NCBI RefSeq assembly: GCF_900111115.1
Contig: NZ_FOGD01000007.1
Coordinates: 82,908 to 146,907, forward strand
Direction of reading: 5' to 3'
Source: Giesbergeria anulus
GTDB taxonomy: Bacteria > Pseudomonadota > Gammaproteobacteria > Burkholderiales > Burkholderiaceae_C
Length of the DNA stretch: 64,000 nt
This document shows, piece after piece, positions 44,323 through 52,099 of the stretch. Each line of letters begins with the position of its first letter. Position 1 is the stretch's first letter. Made by a program: the position numbers and the translations under genes. The notes beneath the pieces were generated by a model, which saw only the letters and a list, made by a program, of their open reading frames with translations, made no database searches and was not told where the DNA came from.

Positions 44323-44368
44323 TACCTTGCTTTTCCGCAATTTCTCGCATTTCTTGATCGCTTGGCAT
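44156..44368 (-). CDS. hypothetical protein, 70 aa, single repeat module
   Basis: ATG 44368 has GAAGGAAA 6 bases upstream, a strong site. Core IAEKQGISVWLRDALLSAL/ERDPVEAAADAGVLSAVLD matches the two-repeat protein at 35469-35825. Overlaps the 3' end of the + strand YkgJ-like gene by 167 bases tail to tail. Confidence 0.6.
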   Translation of the reverse strand: MPSDQEMREIAEKQGISVWLRDALLSALERDPVEAAADAGVLSAVLDHRLKTKAAEAKALEVIAAAKAGL

Positions 44369-44545
44369 CGCTTTCCTTCGGGCAATAAAAAAAGGCATAT
44401 TCTAAGAACACGCCTTCCTGCTTTCCGGGGTGCGCTTGCACGCCATGTCCGGTTGTGACTGCCCGCCTTCTAAAAATCAATCGCCAATGTGGGTTCAGAA
44501 ATCGCCCTCACAGTGGCTAATTGGAGGGTTAGAAACCTGCAAAAG

Positions 44546-44581
44546 AAAAAGGGCACCTCTAATAAAAGAGGTGTCCTTTTT
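44546..44581 (-). terminator. rho-independent terminator for hns-like gene
   Basis: GGGCACCTCT and AGAGGTGTCC form a 10-bp stem (one G-T pair) flanked by A-run and T-run, so it can act in both directions; it lies 28 bases behind the H-NS-like stop. Confidence 0.75.
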
Positions 44582-44608
44582 CATTCCACCGCCGCAGCGG
44601 CACCGGAG

Positions 44609-44923
44609 TTACTCCGCTTTTTCGATCAAGAAATTTTCGCGGTTCTGACCATCGAGCCAGCGGGGAGCCTTACCACGACCAGTCCAAGTTTCACCAGTCG
44701 CATCATTGCGATACTTGGGCGCAACTTTGGCTTTAGCAGGCTTTTCTACACCGCCACGGCCTTCACCACGGCGAGTAGCGAAAAGGTCTTGTTCTGTCAG
44801 TTGGTACTCAGCAATCAGCTCACGAATGCTTTGAACGGCACCACTAATTTCTTTCGCACGAGCATCAGCAATCTGACGGTCGAGTTCTTTTTGCTGTTCC
44901 AGCAGTTCTTTGTAAGTAGCCAT
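44609..44923 (-). CDS. H-NS-like nucleoid-structuring protein
   Basis: 104 aa. N-terminal coiled-coil oligomerisation part (ELLEQQKELDRQIADARA), flexible linker, and C-terminal APKYRNDATGETWTGRGKAP RWL carrying the Burkholderia-type TWTGRGKAP DNA-binding motif. GAGGAAAA precedes ATG. Plasmid H-NS proteins silence AT-rich genes and lower the fitness cost of the plasmid; several AT-rich genes lie nearby. Own terminator. Confidence 0.9.
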   Translation of the reverse strand: MATYKELLEQQKELDRQIADARAKEISGAVQSIRELIAEYQLTEQDLFATRRGEGRGGVEKPAKAKVAPKYRNDATGETWTGRGKAPRWLDGQNRENFLIEKAE

Positions 44924-45148
44924 GAAGTTTTCCTCTGTTGGTTTGATGAATTATTATAAGCACAAGATTTACGCTTCGTGCAAAATTTCCGAAATTTCCT
45001 AAAAATTCAGCAACTTCTTTGGGTTGGAATGCACACCAAGATCAGGCTACAACAACTCAAATGCACGGAAACTTATCAGATCGAGCTATTGACCACACTG
45101 CAAATGATGGCATCATGGGGATTAGATTTGGAAAAACAAGGGGCAGCA

Positions 45149-45421
45149 ATGGCAGTCAAGACAACTGGCGCAGAGTTCAGCGCCTTCTACTTCGATAAAG
45201 AATTTTGGCCCGGTAACACTTGGCACGAAGATGCAGAGATCACCATCAAAGTTAATGGTGAAGTCCTTGGCAACGACTTCGATTACGACGCAAATGAAGT
45301 GCCAGCCCATGCCGAAGTGGTGCTGTCTGGAGGTGTTGTCACGAGCGTCCGCATGGACAACCTAGGAACAATCGAATCGTACTTTCTGAAATGGAGAGAT
45401 GCTATTAGGAGAAAAAATTGA
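45149..45421 (+). CDS. hypothetical protein, 90 aa
   Basis: ATG 45149 has AAGGGG 5 bases upstream; a longer form from 45029 is possible. Beta-rich (AEFSAFYFDKEFWPG, DAEITIKVNGE), ending in a basic helix. Stop overlaps the start of the next gene (TTGA). Confidence 0.55.
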   Translation: MAVKTTGAEFSAFYFDKEFWPGNTWHEDAEITIKVNGEVLGNDFDYDANEVPAHAEVVLSGGVVTSVRMDNLGTIESYFLKWRDAIRRKN

Positions 45422-45705
45422 ACTGTGGCACCTGCAAACACTTTAGACCCACAAAAAATCCAGAAACCGGCAAAGCGCTACCTAGCCAGCTTGGCAAGTG
45501 CGCCTATCCCGTTCGGTGGCCCGACCTACCGCAAGCCTACGTTTTATCAAACAAGACCCTGATGTGGCCCAGCCCGCTGCCTGTCTCCAGAGGCAGTGGC
45601 AGCGAATGCAAGATGTGGGAACTGAAGCTAAAAACCAAGGCTCCCGTACAGCAGCAGAAAGATTTGTTTTCAGACTCAAAAAAAGGAAAAGGCAATGCCA
45701 ATTAA
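45418..45705 (+). CDS. Cys-rich hypothetical protein, 95 aa
   Basis: TTG 45418 overlaps the previous stop. MNCGTCKHFRPTKNPETGK, then GKCAYP and SECKMWE follow the pattern of small phage/plasmid proteins with four Cys (CxxCxxF...GxC...C..W) binding one zinc. Overlaps the next start by 11 bases. Confidence 0.6.
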   Translation: MNCGTCKHFRPTKNPETGKALPSQLGKCAYPVRWPDLPQAYVLSNKTLMWPSPLPVSRGSGSECKMWELKLKTKAPVQQQKDLFSDSKKGKGNAN

Positions 45706-46042
45706 ACTTCTCACTGAAAAAGAAGGTTGGGCCTGCGTCACCTGCGATGGCGGTTGCGGTCGTAAAGTTGAGCTTCGTGCCAAGAAAATTCAGCCAGCGA
45801 CCTTCTATATTTGCGACAGCAGAGAAGATGGCCGCAAGTGCTTTGAGGCAACGCCAAAACCGCCACTTGGGTTTTGCCGGGCCATCATATACGGTGCTGC
45901 CGCTCATTTTACGGGTCTGCGACACGAACCAATGTCTGCAACAGAGGCGGCAGCGGCGCTGCGAGCACAGGAAATTTTGGCTTCTGGATTAGCCAGACTG
46001 GCTATTGAAAAGGCGGCGGGGGTGCAAATTGAACCGAAGTGA
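45695..46042 (+). CDS. hypothetical zinc-type protein, 115 aa
   Basis: CVTCDGGCGRKVEL and YICDSREDGRKCFEA give two Cys pairs (residues 13-55); the C-terminal half is helical (ATEAAAALRAQEILASGLA). Translationally coupled with genes on both sides. Confidence 0.6.
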   Translation: MPIKLLTEKEGWACVTCDGGCGRKVELRAKKIQPATFYICDSREDGRKCFEATPKPPLGFCRAIIYGAAAHFTGLRHEPMSATEAAAALRAQEILASGLARLAIEKAAGVQIEPK

Positions 46043-46466
46043 TGCCCTCATAAAAATCAAGAAGTGCCTCGCCCTGGCTGCCAGCAACAATCCGCACGAA
46101 GCCGCAGCAGCCATGCGCCAAGCGCAGAAACTGATGCAGCAGTTCCAAATATCGGAAACCGATGTTTCCCTCGCAGAGGTTTCCGAGGCCATTGCCAAGG
46201 CAAGAAATGTGCAACTGGTCGATTGGGAAATGTACCTTGCCCAGACGGTAGCCGAGGCGTTCGCTTGCAAAGCCTATGGCTCAGTTGTTAGCTCCTTCAG
46301 CGCGAATGCCCGCTTGGTGCGCGAGCGCCGCTACATTTTTGCCGGTCTTGGCCCAGCCAGCGAAGTCGCCGCCTATGCCTTTTCGGTACTCAGCCGCCAG
46401 TGCGCCAAAGACCGGAGGCTGCACATGGCGGCCCAGCCCAAGAACTGCAAGAAATCCACCGAATAG
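46029..46466 (+). pseudogene. DUF2786 protein, N-terminal part cut by IS200/IS605
   Basis: Begins TTG 46029 reading MNRSDALIKIKKCLALAASN, the standard DUF2786 opening, with HEAAAAMRQAQKLMQQF following. The frame ends KNCKKSTE at 46466 where the insertion begins; the missing C-terminus resumes at 48270. DUF2786 proteins are of unknown function and common on phages and plasmids. Confidence 0.75.
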
Positions 46467-46565
46467 CGCGAGGGGCTCCATCCATTTGGGTTGGCCGCTT
46501 GCGGCCTAGAGGCAAAGCCGCCCCAATTGGCTGGAGGGGTAAGCGCCGCCAGCCGCAGGCTGGCT

Positions 46566-46973
46566 TCAGTCGTCCGGCCTGTCCTGCTGCTGGATGTACT
46601 GCTTGATGATTTCTAGCGGAGCACCGCCGCACGAGAGCACGCAATAGCTGCGCGACCAGAGCACCGGCTTGGAATACACGCCCGCAAGCTCCTGAGCAAA
46701 CATCGTGCGCAACCTCCTGCTGGTGCCCGTCTTGAGTGCATTGACGAACTCAGCCAGTGCCGCCGTAGGAGGCAACTCAATGAGCAGATGCACATGATCA
46801 GGCTCTCCATTGGCTTCGATAAGCCTGCCGCCCCAAGCCGCACAGCGCTCTTTGGCTTGTACTTCAAACTCAGTCAGCATGGGGGCCGTTAGGCACTTGC
46901 GCCGGTACTTTGTTACAAGAACCAAGTGGTAGTTAAGTGCATAAACACAATGGTGTAGCTTGCTTAATTGCAT
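46566..46973 (-). CDS. tnpA: IS200/IS605 TnpA Y1 transposase
   Basis: 135 aa from MQLSKLHHCVYALNYHLVLV. HUH motif EPDHVHLLIEL and catalytic Tyr in IIKQYIQQQ are present, as is TKYRRKCL. Complete in length, so it may be active; cuts and rejoins single-stranded element ends. Confidence 0.92.
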   Translation of the reverse strand: MQLSKLHHCVYALNYHLVLVTKYRRKCLTAPMLTEFEVQAKERCAAWGGRLIEANGEPDHVHLLIELPPTAALAEFVNALKTGTSRRLRTMFAQELAGVYSKPVLWSRSYCVLSCGGAPLEIIKQYIQQQDRPDD

Positions 46974-46995
46974 GATGAAGGTATAGTAACCAATT

Positions 46996-48267
46996 ATGAG
47001 CGAAGCCCGCAACCTGCGCAAAACAACCTATCGGCTGTACCCGACGCCGAAGCAGGCTGCTGCGCTCGGTGCCCTGCTGCGCTCACACCAACAGCTTTAC
47101 AACGCAGCCTTGGAAGAGCGCATCAGCGCCTGGAGCAAGGCTGGTAAATCGATTTCCTACGCCGACCAATGCAAGAGCCTGACGCTGCTGCGCCGTGACC
47201 TGCCCGAGTGGGCCGATGCTGCCAACTGCTCCAGCCAGCAGATGACGCTGCGCCGCTTAGACAAAGCATTTGCTGCTTTTTTCAGGCGTATCAAGGCGGG
47301 CCAAACACCGGGCTTTCCGCGCTTTAAGTCACTGGGGCGTTTTCCCGGCTTCAGCTTCAAAAGTCATGGTGATGGTTGGCGCTTCACACCCGAAGAAGGC
47401 TGGAGGCATGGCAGTCTGCGCCTATCGGGCGTGGGACAAATCCGTGCCCGTGGTCAAGCCCGTCAGGGCGGCGATATTCGTGCCAGTGACATCCTGCACC
47501 GCGATGGCCGCTGGTATTTATCGCTGACCGTGGCCGTCGCCAGCCCAGAACGTACTAGGCATGCCGATGGCGCAATGGCTTACGACTGGGGCGTGGAAAC
47601 ATTTCTCAGTGGTGTCACGCACGCCGACGAAACCATCCAGATCAACAACCCGCGCTGGTGGCAACAGGAGAAGGATCAGATCATTCGGTTGCAGCAAGCC
47701 GTTTCGCGCAAGAGCAACAAGCGCTCTAACCGTAGAAAGAAGGCCGTGCGCCGCTTGGCCGCTGCTCGGGCCAAGGTAGCGCGCAAGCGGTTGGACTGGG
47801 CGCATCAGAAAACGGCAGCGCTGGCAGGCAAGTATGCCTTGGTAGCAACGGAAGAACTCACGCTCAAGAACATGACCCGCAGTGCCTCGGGCACTGTGGA
47901 CGAACCCGGCGCGATGGTTGCCCAAAAGGCAGGCTTGAACCGGGAAATACTGGACACCGCTCCGGGGCTGTTCACTTCACTATTTCGCTACAAAGTGCTG
48001 GAAACTGGTGGCGAATGGGTAGATGCTCCAACCCGCAAGCTCAAACCAAGTCAGCGCTGCCCCCAGTGCTGGCATGTGACAAAAAAGCAGCTCTCACAAA
48101 GAATGCACTGCTGCGAACAATGCGGGCATCAGGAAAATAGAGATACGGCTTCAGCGCGTGTGGTATTGCGCTGGGCTTTGGAATCAATATCCGGTCAGGA
48201 ACTGGCCGAGACGGGGGTTTATAGCTCCCGTGAAACTCCATCCTTTGCAAAGCATAGGGTGGAGTAG
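46996..48267 (+). CDS. tnpB: TnpB RNA-guided nuclease
   Basis: 423 aa. N-terminal helix-turn-helix/wedge (LRKTTYRLYPTPKQAAAL), RuvC-I Asp197 in AYDWGVETF, RuvC-II Glu in VATEELTLKNM (about 286), zinc ribbon CPQC/CCEQC (355-376) and RuvC-III Asp383 in NRDTASA. D197 is followed by Trp-Gly rather than the usual Leu-Gly or Pro-Gly. Divergent from tnpA, 22 bases between the starts. Promotes retention of the element by cutting donor joints. Confidence 0.92.
   Translation: MSEARNLRKTTYRLYPTPKQAAALGALLRSHQQLYNAALEERISAWSKAGKSISYADQCKSLTLLRRDLPEWADAANCSSQQMTLRRLDKAFAAFFRRIKAGQTPGFPRFKSLGRFPGFSFKSHGDGWRFTPEEGWRHGSLRLSGVGQIRARGQARQGGDIRASDILHRDGRWYLSLTVAVASPERTRHADGAMAYDWGVETFLSGVTHADETIQINNPRWWQQEKDQIIRLQQAVSRKSNKRSNRRKKAVRRLAAARAKVARKRLDWAHQKTAALAGKYALVATEELTLKNMTRSASGTVDEPGAMVAQKAGLNREILDTAPGLFTSLFRYKVLETGGEWVDAPTRKLKPSQRCPQCWHVTKKQLSQRMHCCEQCGHQENRDTASARVVLRWALESISGQELAETGVYSSRETPSFAKHRVE
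48150..48267 (+). ncRNA. predicted TnpB omega RNA (reRNA) scaffold
   Basis: The 3' end of tnpB contains GGGGGTTTATAGCTCCCG and ACTCCATCCTTTGCAAAGC followed by AGGGTGGAGT, pairing ACTCCA with TGGAGT just before GTTCAT. This is the usual place of the TnpB guide RNA, whose guide would come from flanking DNA. Inferred from position and hairpins. Confidence 0.5.
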
Positions 48268-48269
48268 TT

Positions 48270-48555
48270 CATTGTTACTGCCAGAGGCGACACCTACGCC
48301 CAAGGCTGGGTGTGGGGCGTGAGGGATGCACTCATGGCATTTTCTGGCAGCAGCGATAACCAAGAGATCGTTGCGCGCTATATGGATTCCAAGTACGGTG
48401 TGGCAGAAACCGCCGAAGTAGCCAACCGCGCCAAAGGAAAAAATATCAAACGCACGGATTGGATCAACGGGAATGATGCGGGCCGCCAAGTGAAACTGGA
48501 TCGTGGTATCACCGCATCCGGTGCGAAGGAAACGCCAACCTTGGCATATAGGTAA
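48270..48555 (+). pseudogene. DUF2786 protein, C-terminal part behind the insertion
   Basis: Frame TARGDTYAQGWVWGVRDALM and on to LDRGITASGAKETPTLAYR stop. The pattern RGDAYxxGWVxGV and the final GRQVKLDRG are typical of DUF2786-protein C-termini. Joins to 46029-46466 if the IS is removed. Confidence 0.75.
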
Positions 48556-48560
48556 ACATC

Positions 48561-48980
48561 GTGATCCAGATTAGCGAAATCATCAAGCAAGCAAAGCTGG
48601 GGCGCGCCCGAAAAGAAGCTCAAACAGATACCTGCACTGTATTTGCCGCCGCGCTTTACGACTTATTGCAGGCCCAGCAAATCCCTTGCAGCATGGCTTG
48701 CGTGCAAAGTGTCCACGGCGCACCTTGGGCGCATTTGTTGGTGGAGGTCGATGGGAAATTCTACGACTCGATGGGCGAGTTCTCTACCGAAATTTATCGC
48801 GTCAGAGCCAAGATTCATCCAACCGTGACAGTCCAACTCAAGTTCACGAAGGATTTTCGTGAAGAATGCTATGACCCTGAATTTGACGATCTTTATTTGT
48901 TTTATCTCAAAAAAATAGAGCAGGCACTGACTGCGTATGTAGACTGCAACAAAAAATCTGACCCTGTTGCGGCCTGTTGA
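48561..48980 (+). CDS. hypothetical protein, 139 aa (possible transglutaminase-like fold)
   Basis: GTG start, 5 bases behind the broken DUF2786 gene. DTCTVFAAALYDLLQ with Cys25, AHLLVEVDGKFYDS with His54 and Asp63 are in the order of a Cys-His-Asp triad. Activity is inference. Acidic C-terminus. Confidence 0.55.
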   Translation: MIQISEIIKQAKLGRARKEAQTDTCTVFAAALYDLLQAQQIPCSMACVQSVHGAPWAHLLVEVDGKFYDSMGEFSTEIYRVRAKIHPTVTVQLKFTKDFREECYDPEFDDLYLFYLKKIEQALTAYVDCNKKSDPVAAC

Positions 48981-49007
48981 TTTTATTAACGTAATTAGGA
49001 TAACCCG

Positions 49008-49421
49008 GTGCAATCAAAATCCACAACCAAAGAAACCATCCTGCAAGAAATCGGTTTCTGGAACTTGGATATTGATTCCGGGTGGCGCGCAGGAATGCTT
49101 GGGAAGGAACGATTCCTTGGTAAGTTGCGCGAGCGCCAAGCACCAGATCATCTCTACGAGCCACAAAACCAAGCAAGGCTTGCAGATTGGCTGATCGGCA
49201 GAAACAAAGCCAAGCAATTCCGAGAAGCAAAACTATGCCGCGAAGTTCGCTTTTCCGCGCAAGGCGATCAAGGCCCGGTATCTGGAAAATATAAAAGCTG
49301 GAGCATCAATCGGGGGAAAATTACCGAGCGTTTAATGGCGCAGCATGGGTGCTACGGGGACGTGATTTTCGATTATTATGAGGGTGGCCTGATCGTTCGA
49401 TCTATCAGGTGCGGAATCTAG
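49008..49421 (+). CDS. hypothetical protein, 137 aa
   Basis: GTG 49008. Mixed fold, with FWNLDIDSGWRAGMLGK and a basic core. No domain recognised. A degenerate palindrome copy follows. Confidence 0.5.
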   Translation: MQSKSTTKETILQEIGFWNLDIDSGWRAGMLGKERFLGKLRERQAPDHLYEPQNQARLADWLIGRNKAKQFREAKLCREVRFSAQGDQGPVSGKYKSWSINRGKITERLMAQHGCYGDVIFDYYEGGLIVRSIRCGI

Positions 49422-49451
49422 CCAGAATAGTTTCAGTTGCAACTAATTTTC

Positions 49452-49473
49452 GACCGGATAAATTTGGCCGATT
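49452..49473. repeat. degenerate palindrome copy 12
   Basis: GACCGGATAAATTTGGCCGATT keeps 18 of 22 positions; the stem is broken, so this copy is decaying. Confidence 0.5.
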
Positions 49474-49508
49474 AAGCATTTAGTTTGATTTTCAATGAAG
49501 AATAGTTT

Positions 49509-50000
49509 ATGCAAATAACAAACAATGCCCGCCACCCTACCGTTACTGCGCACGGTATTTATGGATTTTTCCAAGAATACAGGTTCTTGTCTAACTTCGA
49601 GCCGTCCCCATTGCGCTTGGAAGGAACGTATGCTGATGGTCTAACTTATCCGACAGCAGAGCACGCTTACATGGCGCTCAAGTCGTTGGACATAGCGATG
49701 CGCGAAGATGTTGCTGAACTATCCACTCCCCAACAAGCTAGGGAGAAAGGGCAGATTATCGCACTGAGACCAGACTGGGAAAAATTCAAACCCCACGCCA
49801 TGCTGGCTGTATTGCGAGCTAAATTTAGGCAGAACCCCGAACTCGCTTTAAGGCTCAAGCATACAAAAATGCTCTACTTAGAAGAAACGAACAATTGGGG
49901 CGATGTTTACTGGGGTGTAGATCAAAAAATTGGCCTGAACATGCTAGGCAAAACCTTGATGCAAGTTCGGGCCGAGTTGATTGACGGCAATGTAAAGTAA
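49509..50000 (+). CDS. NADAR-domain (YbiA-like) protein
   Basis: 163 aa. IYGFFQEYRFLSNFEPSP, TYPTAEHAYMALKS, KGQIIALRPDW and YWGVDQKIGLNMLGKTLM are the NADAR fold in order, with conserved Glu in AEHAY and Trp in VYWG. NADAR proteins act on ADP-ribosylated guanosine or riboflavin intermediates; plasmid and phage copies are thought to reverse ADP-ribosylation by toxins or NAD-linked defences. Full length. Confidence 0.9.
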   Translation: MQITNNARHPTVTAHGIYGFFQEYRFLSNFEPSPLRLEGTYADGLTYPTAEHAYMALKSLDIAMREDVAELSTPQQAREKGQIIALRPDWEKFKPHAMLAVLRAKFRQNPELALRLKHTKMLYLEETNNWGDVYWGVDQKIGLNMLGKTLMQVRAELIDGNVK

Positions 50001-50009
50001 GAGAGAAAT

Positions 50010-50405
50010 ATGCCAGCACTAGACCAAGAACCGTTCTTAGAGCCGTGCCCATTTTGCGGCAAAAACCTAGAGGCAAATTGGACAAGAAAAAATCCATCGG
50101 CTCGTTGTAGAACACCAGACTGCTTTGGCACATCCATGCCCGTGGTGATTTTGGATTATGCCGAGTCGATCAATCGCTGGAACACCCGCGCGGCACGCCA
50201 GTCGCAACCGGAGCTTGCAGGCCAAGCCGTACAGGAACTTCGGCAGCAAAGAAGCCAGTTGCTAGATGCACTAAAAGATTGCGCGGCAGTTTGTGCTGGG
50301 GAGAGTTTGAGCAAATCCGCTCTGGTGAATGCTTTGGAAAAAGCCAAGTTCGCCATCACGGATGTTGCTCAAAGCATGGAAAAAGAGAATTTGCATCAGA
50401 GTTAA
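50010..50405 (+). CDS. Lar-like restriction-alleviation family protein, 131 aa
   Basis: N-terminal zinc ribbon EPCPFCGKNLEANW, CRTPDCFGTS and WNTRA in the Lar family order (CPFCG...WN.R). Lar of Rac prophage modulates type I restriction. The C-terminal half is a helical extension (QELRQQRSQLLDALKDCA). Coupled to the NADAR gene, 9 bases apart, so both may be counter-defence genes. Confidence 0.65.
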   Translation: MPALDQEPFLEPCPFCGKNLEANWTRKNPSARCRTPDCFGTSMPVVILDYAESINRWNTRAARQSQPELAGQAVQELRQQRSQLLDALKDCAAVCAGESLSKSALVNALEKAKFAITDVAQSMEKENLHQS

Positions 50406-50770
50406 ACCCCGGCACCTAGAGTGACATGGGATTGCAAGTCCGATTGGGCGGATGAAGTCTTTGGGTAGCGATATTCCTGGAGTTCTTCTAGTGATTTCAA
50501 TTCACGATCAAAAGGCAAGGTGATTGTGTTATCAGGATTTTGCACACCTATCCAGTTTTCTGCTGGAGTGCCATCAAAAACTACTGGCATAGTGTGCGAA
50601 AAAATCTCACCATTCTTTTCCCCTCCTTTTACCCGCACCGTCTCAATTTGCCAAGCAATAACTGGCTCCCCCTTGATAACTTCTTTTGAGTCTTTATCGT
50701 CATAAATGATAAAGAAGCCCGGTTGCGCCGGAATGATGGTTACAGATAGAAATTTTTCATCAAAATTCAT
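50402..50770 (-). CDS. hypothetical protein, 122 aa
   Basis: AGGAGCGAAAC precedes ATG: a strong site. Beta-rich (FLSVTIIPAQPGFFIIY, VIAWQIETVRVKGG). Convergent with the Lar-like gene and overlaps it by 4 bases. Function unknown. Confidence 0.6.
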   Translation of the reverse strand: MNFDEKFLSVTIIPAQPGFFIIYDDKDSKEVIKGEPVIAWQIETVRVKGGEKNGEIFSHTMPVVFDGTPAENWIGVQNPDNTITLPFDRELKSLEELQEYRYPKTSSAQSDLQSHVTLGAGV

Positions 50771-50914
50771 GTTTCGCTCCTAAAAGGAAATTCAAGCAGC
50801 ACCTGCCGCACAACACTATTAGCATAGCCGTAGCCAAAGCCGCAAAATTATCGAAAGACGGCGCAGAAAAAGCAGCAATCATCGCGCCAAGAATTCGCCT
50901 TTGCGCTACCAGCA

Positions 50915-50936
50915 GACCGGCCAAATTTGGCCGATA
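50915..50936. repeat. palindrome copy 13, one end decayed
   Basis: Matches the first 19 positions; the last three are ATA instead of GTC. Within the 229-base gap 50771-50999, where nothing else is seen. Confidence 0.65.
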
Positions 50937-50999
50937 GTTTTCTTAGGAAGGCCGACCGCAGATAAAATCCGGCCCAACCCAACCCGCAGGATGGCTGTC

Positions 51000-51224
51000 A
51001 TGCCCCATATCGAAATTCGCCGTGTTGCCTCCATCGACGGCGAAATCTATCCTGTCGCCAAATTCGTCCAACGCACAGTATCTGGATGGCAAGTCCGAGT
51101 CAGAAGTCTAAAAACCTCCCTGCACTTTGCTGATGCCAATTACGGTGGGCCAGCCCAGTCGCTCATCCAAGCAAATTTAGAAGCGCAGTCTCACATCCCA
51201 CCACCCCAGCCGCCAAATTCCTGA
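51000..51224 (+). CDS. hypothetical protein, 74 aa
   Basis: Starts at ATG 51000 (GGA 8 bases upstream) or at ATG 50991. Small beta-rich protein (MPHIEIRRVASIDGEIYPVAK) with a Pro-rich end. The stop abuts palindrome copy 14. Confidence 0.5.
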   Translation: MPHIEIRRVASIDGEIYPVAKFVQRTVSGWQVRVRSLKTSLHFADANYGGPAQSLIQANLEAQSHIPPPQPPNS

Positions 51225-51244
51225 CCGGCCAAATTTGGCCGGTG
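51223..51244. repeat. 22-bp palindrome copy 14
   Basis: Matches 21 of 22 positions (last base G). Its first bases overlap the TGA stop of the 74-aa gene. Confidence 0.8.
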
Positions 51245-51338
51245 CGACAAACCCAGACCCGAAACTCACCAGCCAAATTTTTCAGGCCAAAGCCCCCCAG
51301 CCGCGATTCAGCACCCATCGCAGCCCTCGCTTTTCTAC

Positions 51339-51360
51339 GACCAGCCAAATTGGGCTGGTT
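51339..51360. repeat. degenerate palindrome copy 15
   Basis: GACCAGCCAAATTGGGCTGGTT: changes at both sides of the stem are compensated (CCAGCC with GGCTGG), so pairing is kept although the sequence drifted. This favours an RNA or DNA stem role. Confidence 0.6.
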
Positions 51361-51482
51361 CAATTCTCAGAAAAACCTCTCTTTCCACGAAAGATTGCCT
51401 CAGCAGCAGTTCTTTCGCCCCCGGTAGCAAACCAGTCAGGCCGCACAATTCTCAAATTAAAAATTTAATTTGTGAGGATAAC

Positions 51483-51761
51483 TTGCTTGATCTAATCGTT
51501 TCTGGGTGCATCGCCCGAAAAGCCGTGGCGCGTGTCGATAAAAATAACAAGCCTTTTGTTTTGGCAAAAATCCGCATCCCCTTGCCCGACAAATCGTTTA
51601 TCGCCACCATCATCGCCTTTCGGCAAGATTTGATCGAAAAGCTGAACAAGTTAAACGAAGGCGATTTCATTAACGTATCCGGCGCGGCCAATCTCTATAT
51701 GTGCCAATTTAATAACAAAGATTTTGTCAAAATAGATATTACAGTCTCTCAAATCTACTAA
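51483..51761 (+). CDS. OB-fold/SSB-like protein, 92 aa
   Basis: TTG 51483 behind GAGGATAAC. LIVSGCIARKAVARVDKNNKPFVLAKI, TIIAFRQDLIEKLNKLNEGD and FINVSGAANL follow the single-strand-binding-like OB pattern (strand, variable loop, A-F--LA, strand, L--GD-V-V-G). It lacks the acidic SSB tail. Forms a pair with the next gene. Confidence 0.6.
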   Translation: MLDLIVSGCIARKAVARVDKNNKPFVLAKIRIPLPDKSFIATIIAFRQDLIEKLNKLNEGDFINVSGAANLYMCQFNNKDFVKIDITVSQIY

Positions 51762-51763
51762 TC

Positions 51764-52087
51764 ATGATGAAAGCTATCGTATCTGGTCATGTGCATGGCC
51801 TACCAGAAATTCGCCACGACAAAAACAACCAGCCCTTTGCACTGGTGAAAGTATGGCTGCCACTTACACCGCAATCCAAATGCCAGCTTTTCGTCAGCGC
51901 TATCGCCTTTGCTGATGGCCCCTACCACGAAATCCTTGCCCTTAAAACCGATGATGCCGTTTCCATCGTGGGCGAGATGAAAATTTCCATTTGGAAAGCA
52001 GCCGATAAAAAAGCCTATCCATCGCTGGAAATGGTGGCGTACAAGGTCTTATCCATGCCTTCGGTTTTCATGACCAAAAATTTCTAA
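51764..52087 (+). CDS. OB-fold/SSB-like protein, 107 aa
   Basis: Two bases behind its paralogue. AIVSGHVHGLPEIRHDKNNQPFALVKV, FVSAIAFADGPYHEILALKTDDA and VSIVGEMKISIW repeat the same OB pattern, with a longer C-terminus. Probably binds single-stranded DNA during plasmid replication or transfer; inference. Confidence 0.6.
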   Translation: MMKAIVSGHVHGLPEIRHDKNNQPFALVKVWLPLTPQSKCQLFVSAIAFADGPYHEILALKTDDAVSIVGEMKISIWKAADKKAYPSLEMVAYKVLSMPSVFMTKNF

Positions 52088-52099
52088 TCCACGGAGAAA

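Larger units (their letters stand above)
46467..48268. mobile_element. IS200/IS605-family element with divergent tnpA and tnpB
   Basis: About 1.8 kb. Left part has several GC-rich hairpins (GGCCGCTTGCGGCC at 46492-46505, GCCGCAGGC later) and the right end reads GGGTGGAGTAGTTCAT. No terminal inverted repeats or target duplication, as expected for HUH single-strand transposition. It sits inside a DUF2786 gene. Exact ends uncertain by several bases. Confidence 0.8.

Noticed and set aside
47518..47925. 135-codon - strand frame inside tnpB
   Set aside because: Shadow of tnpB, no homology.
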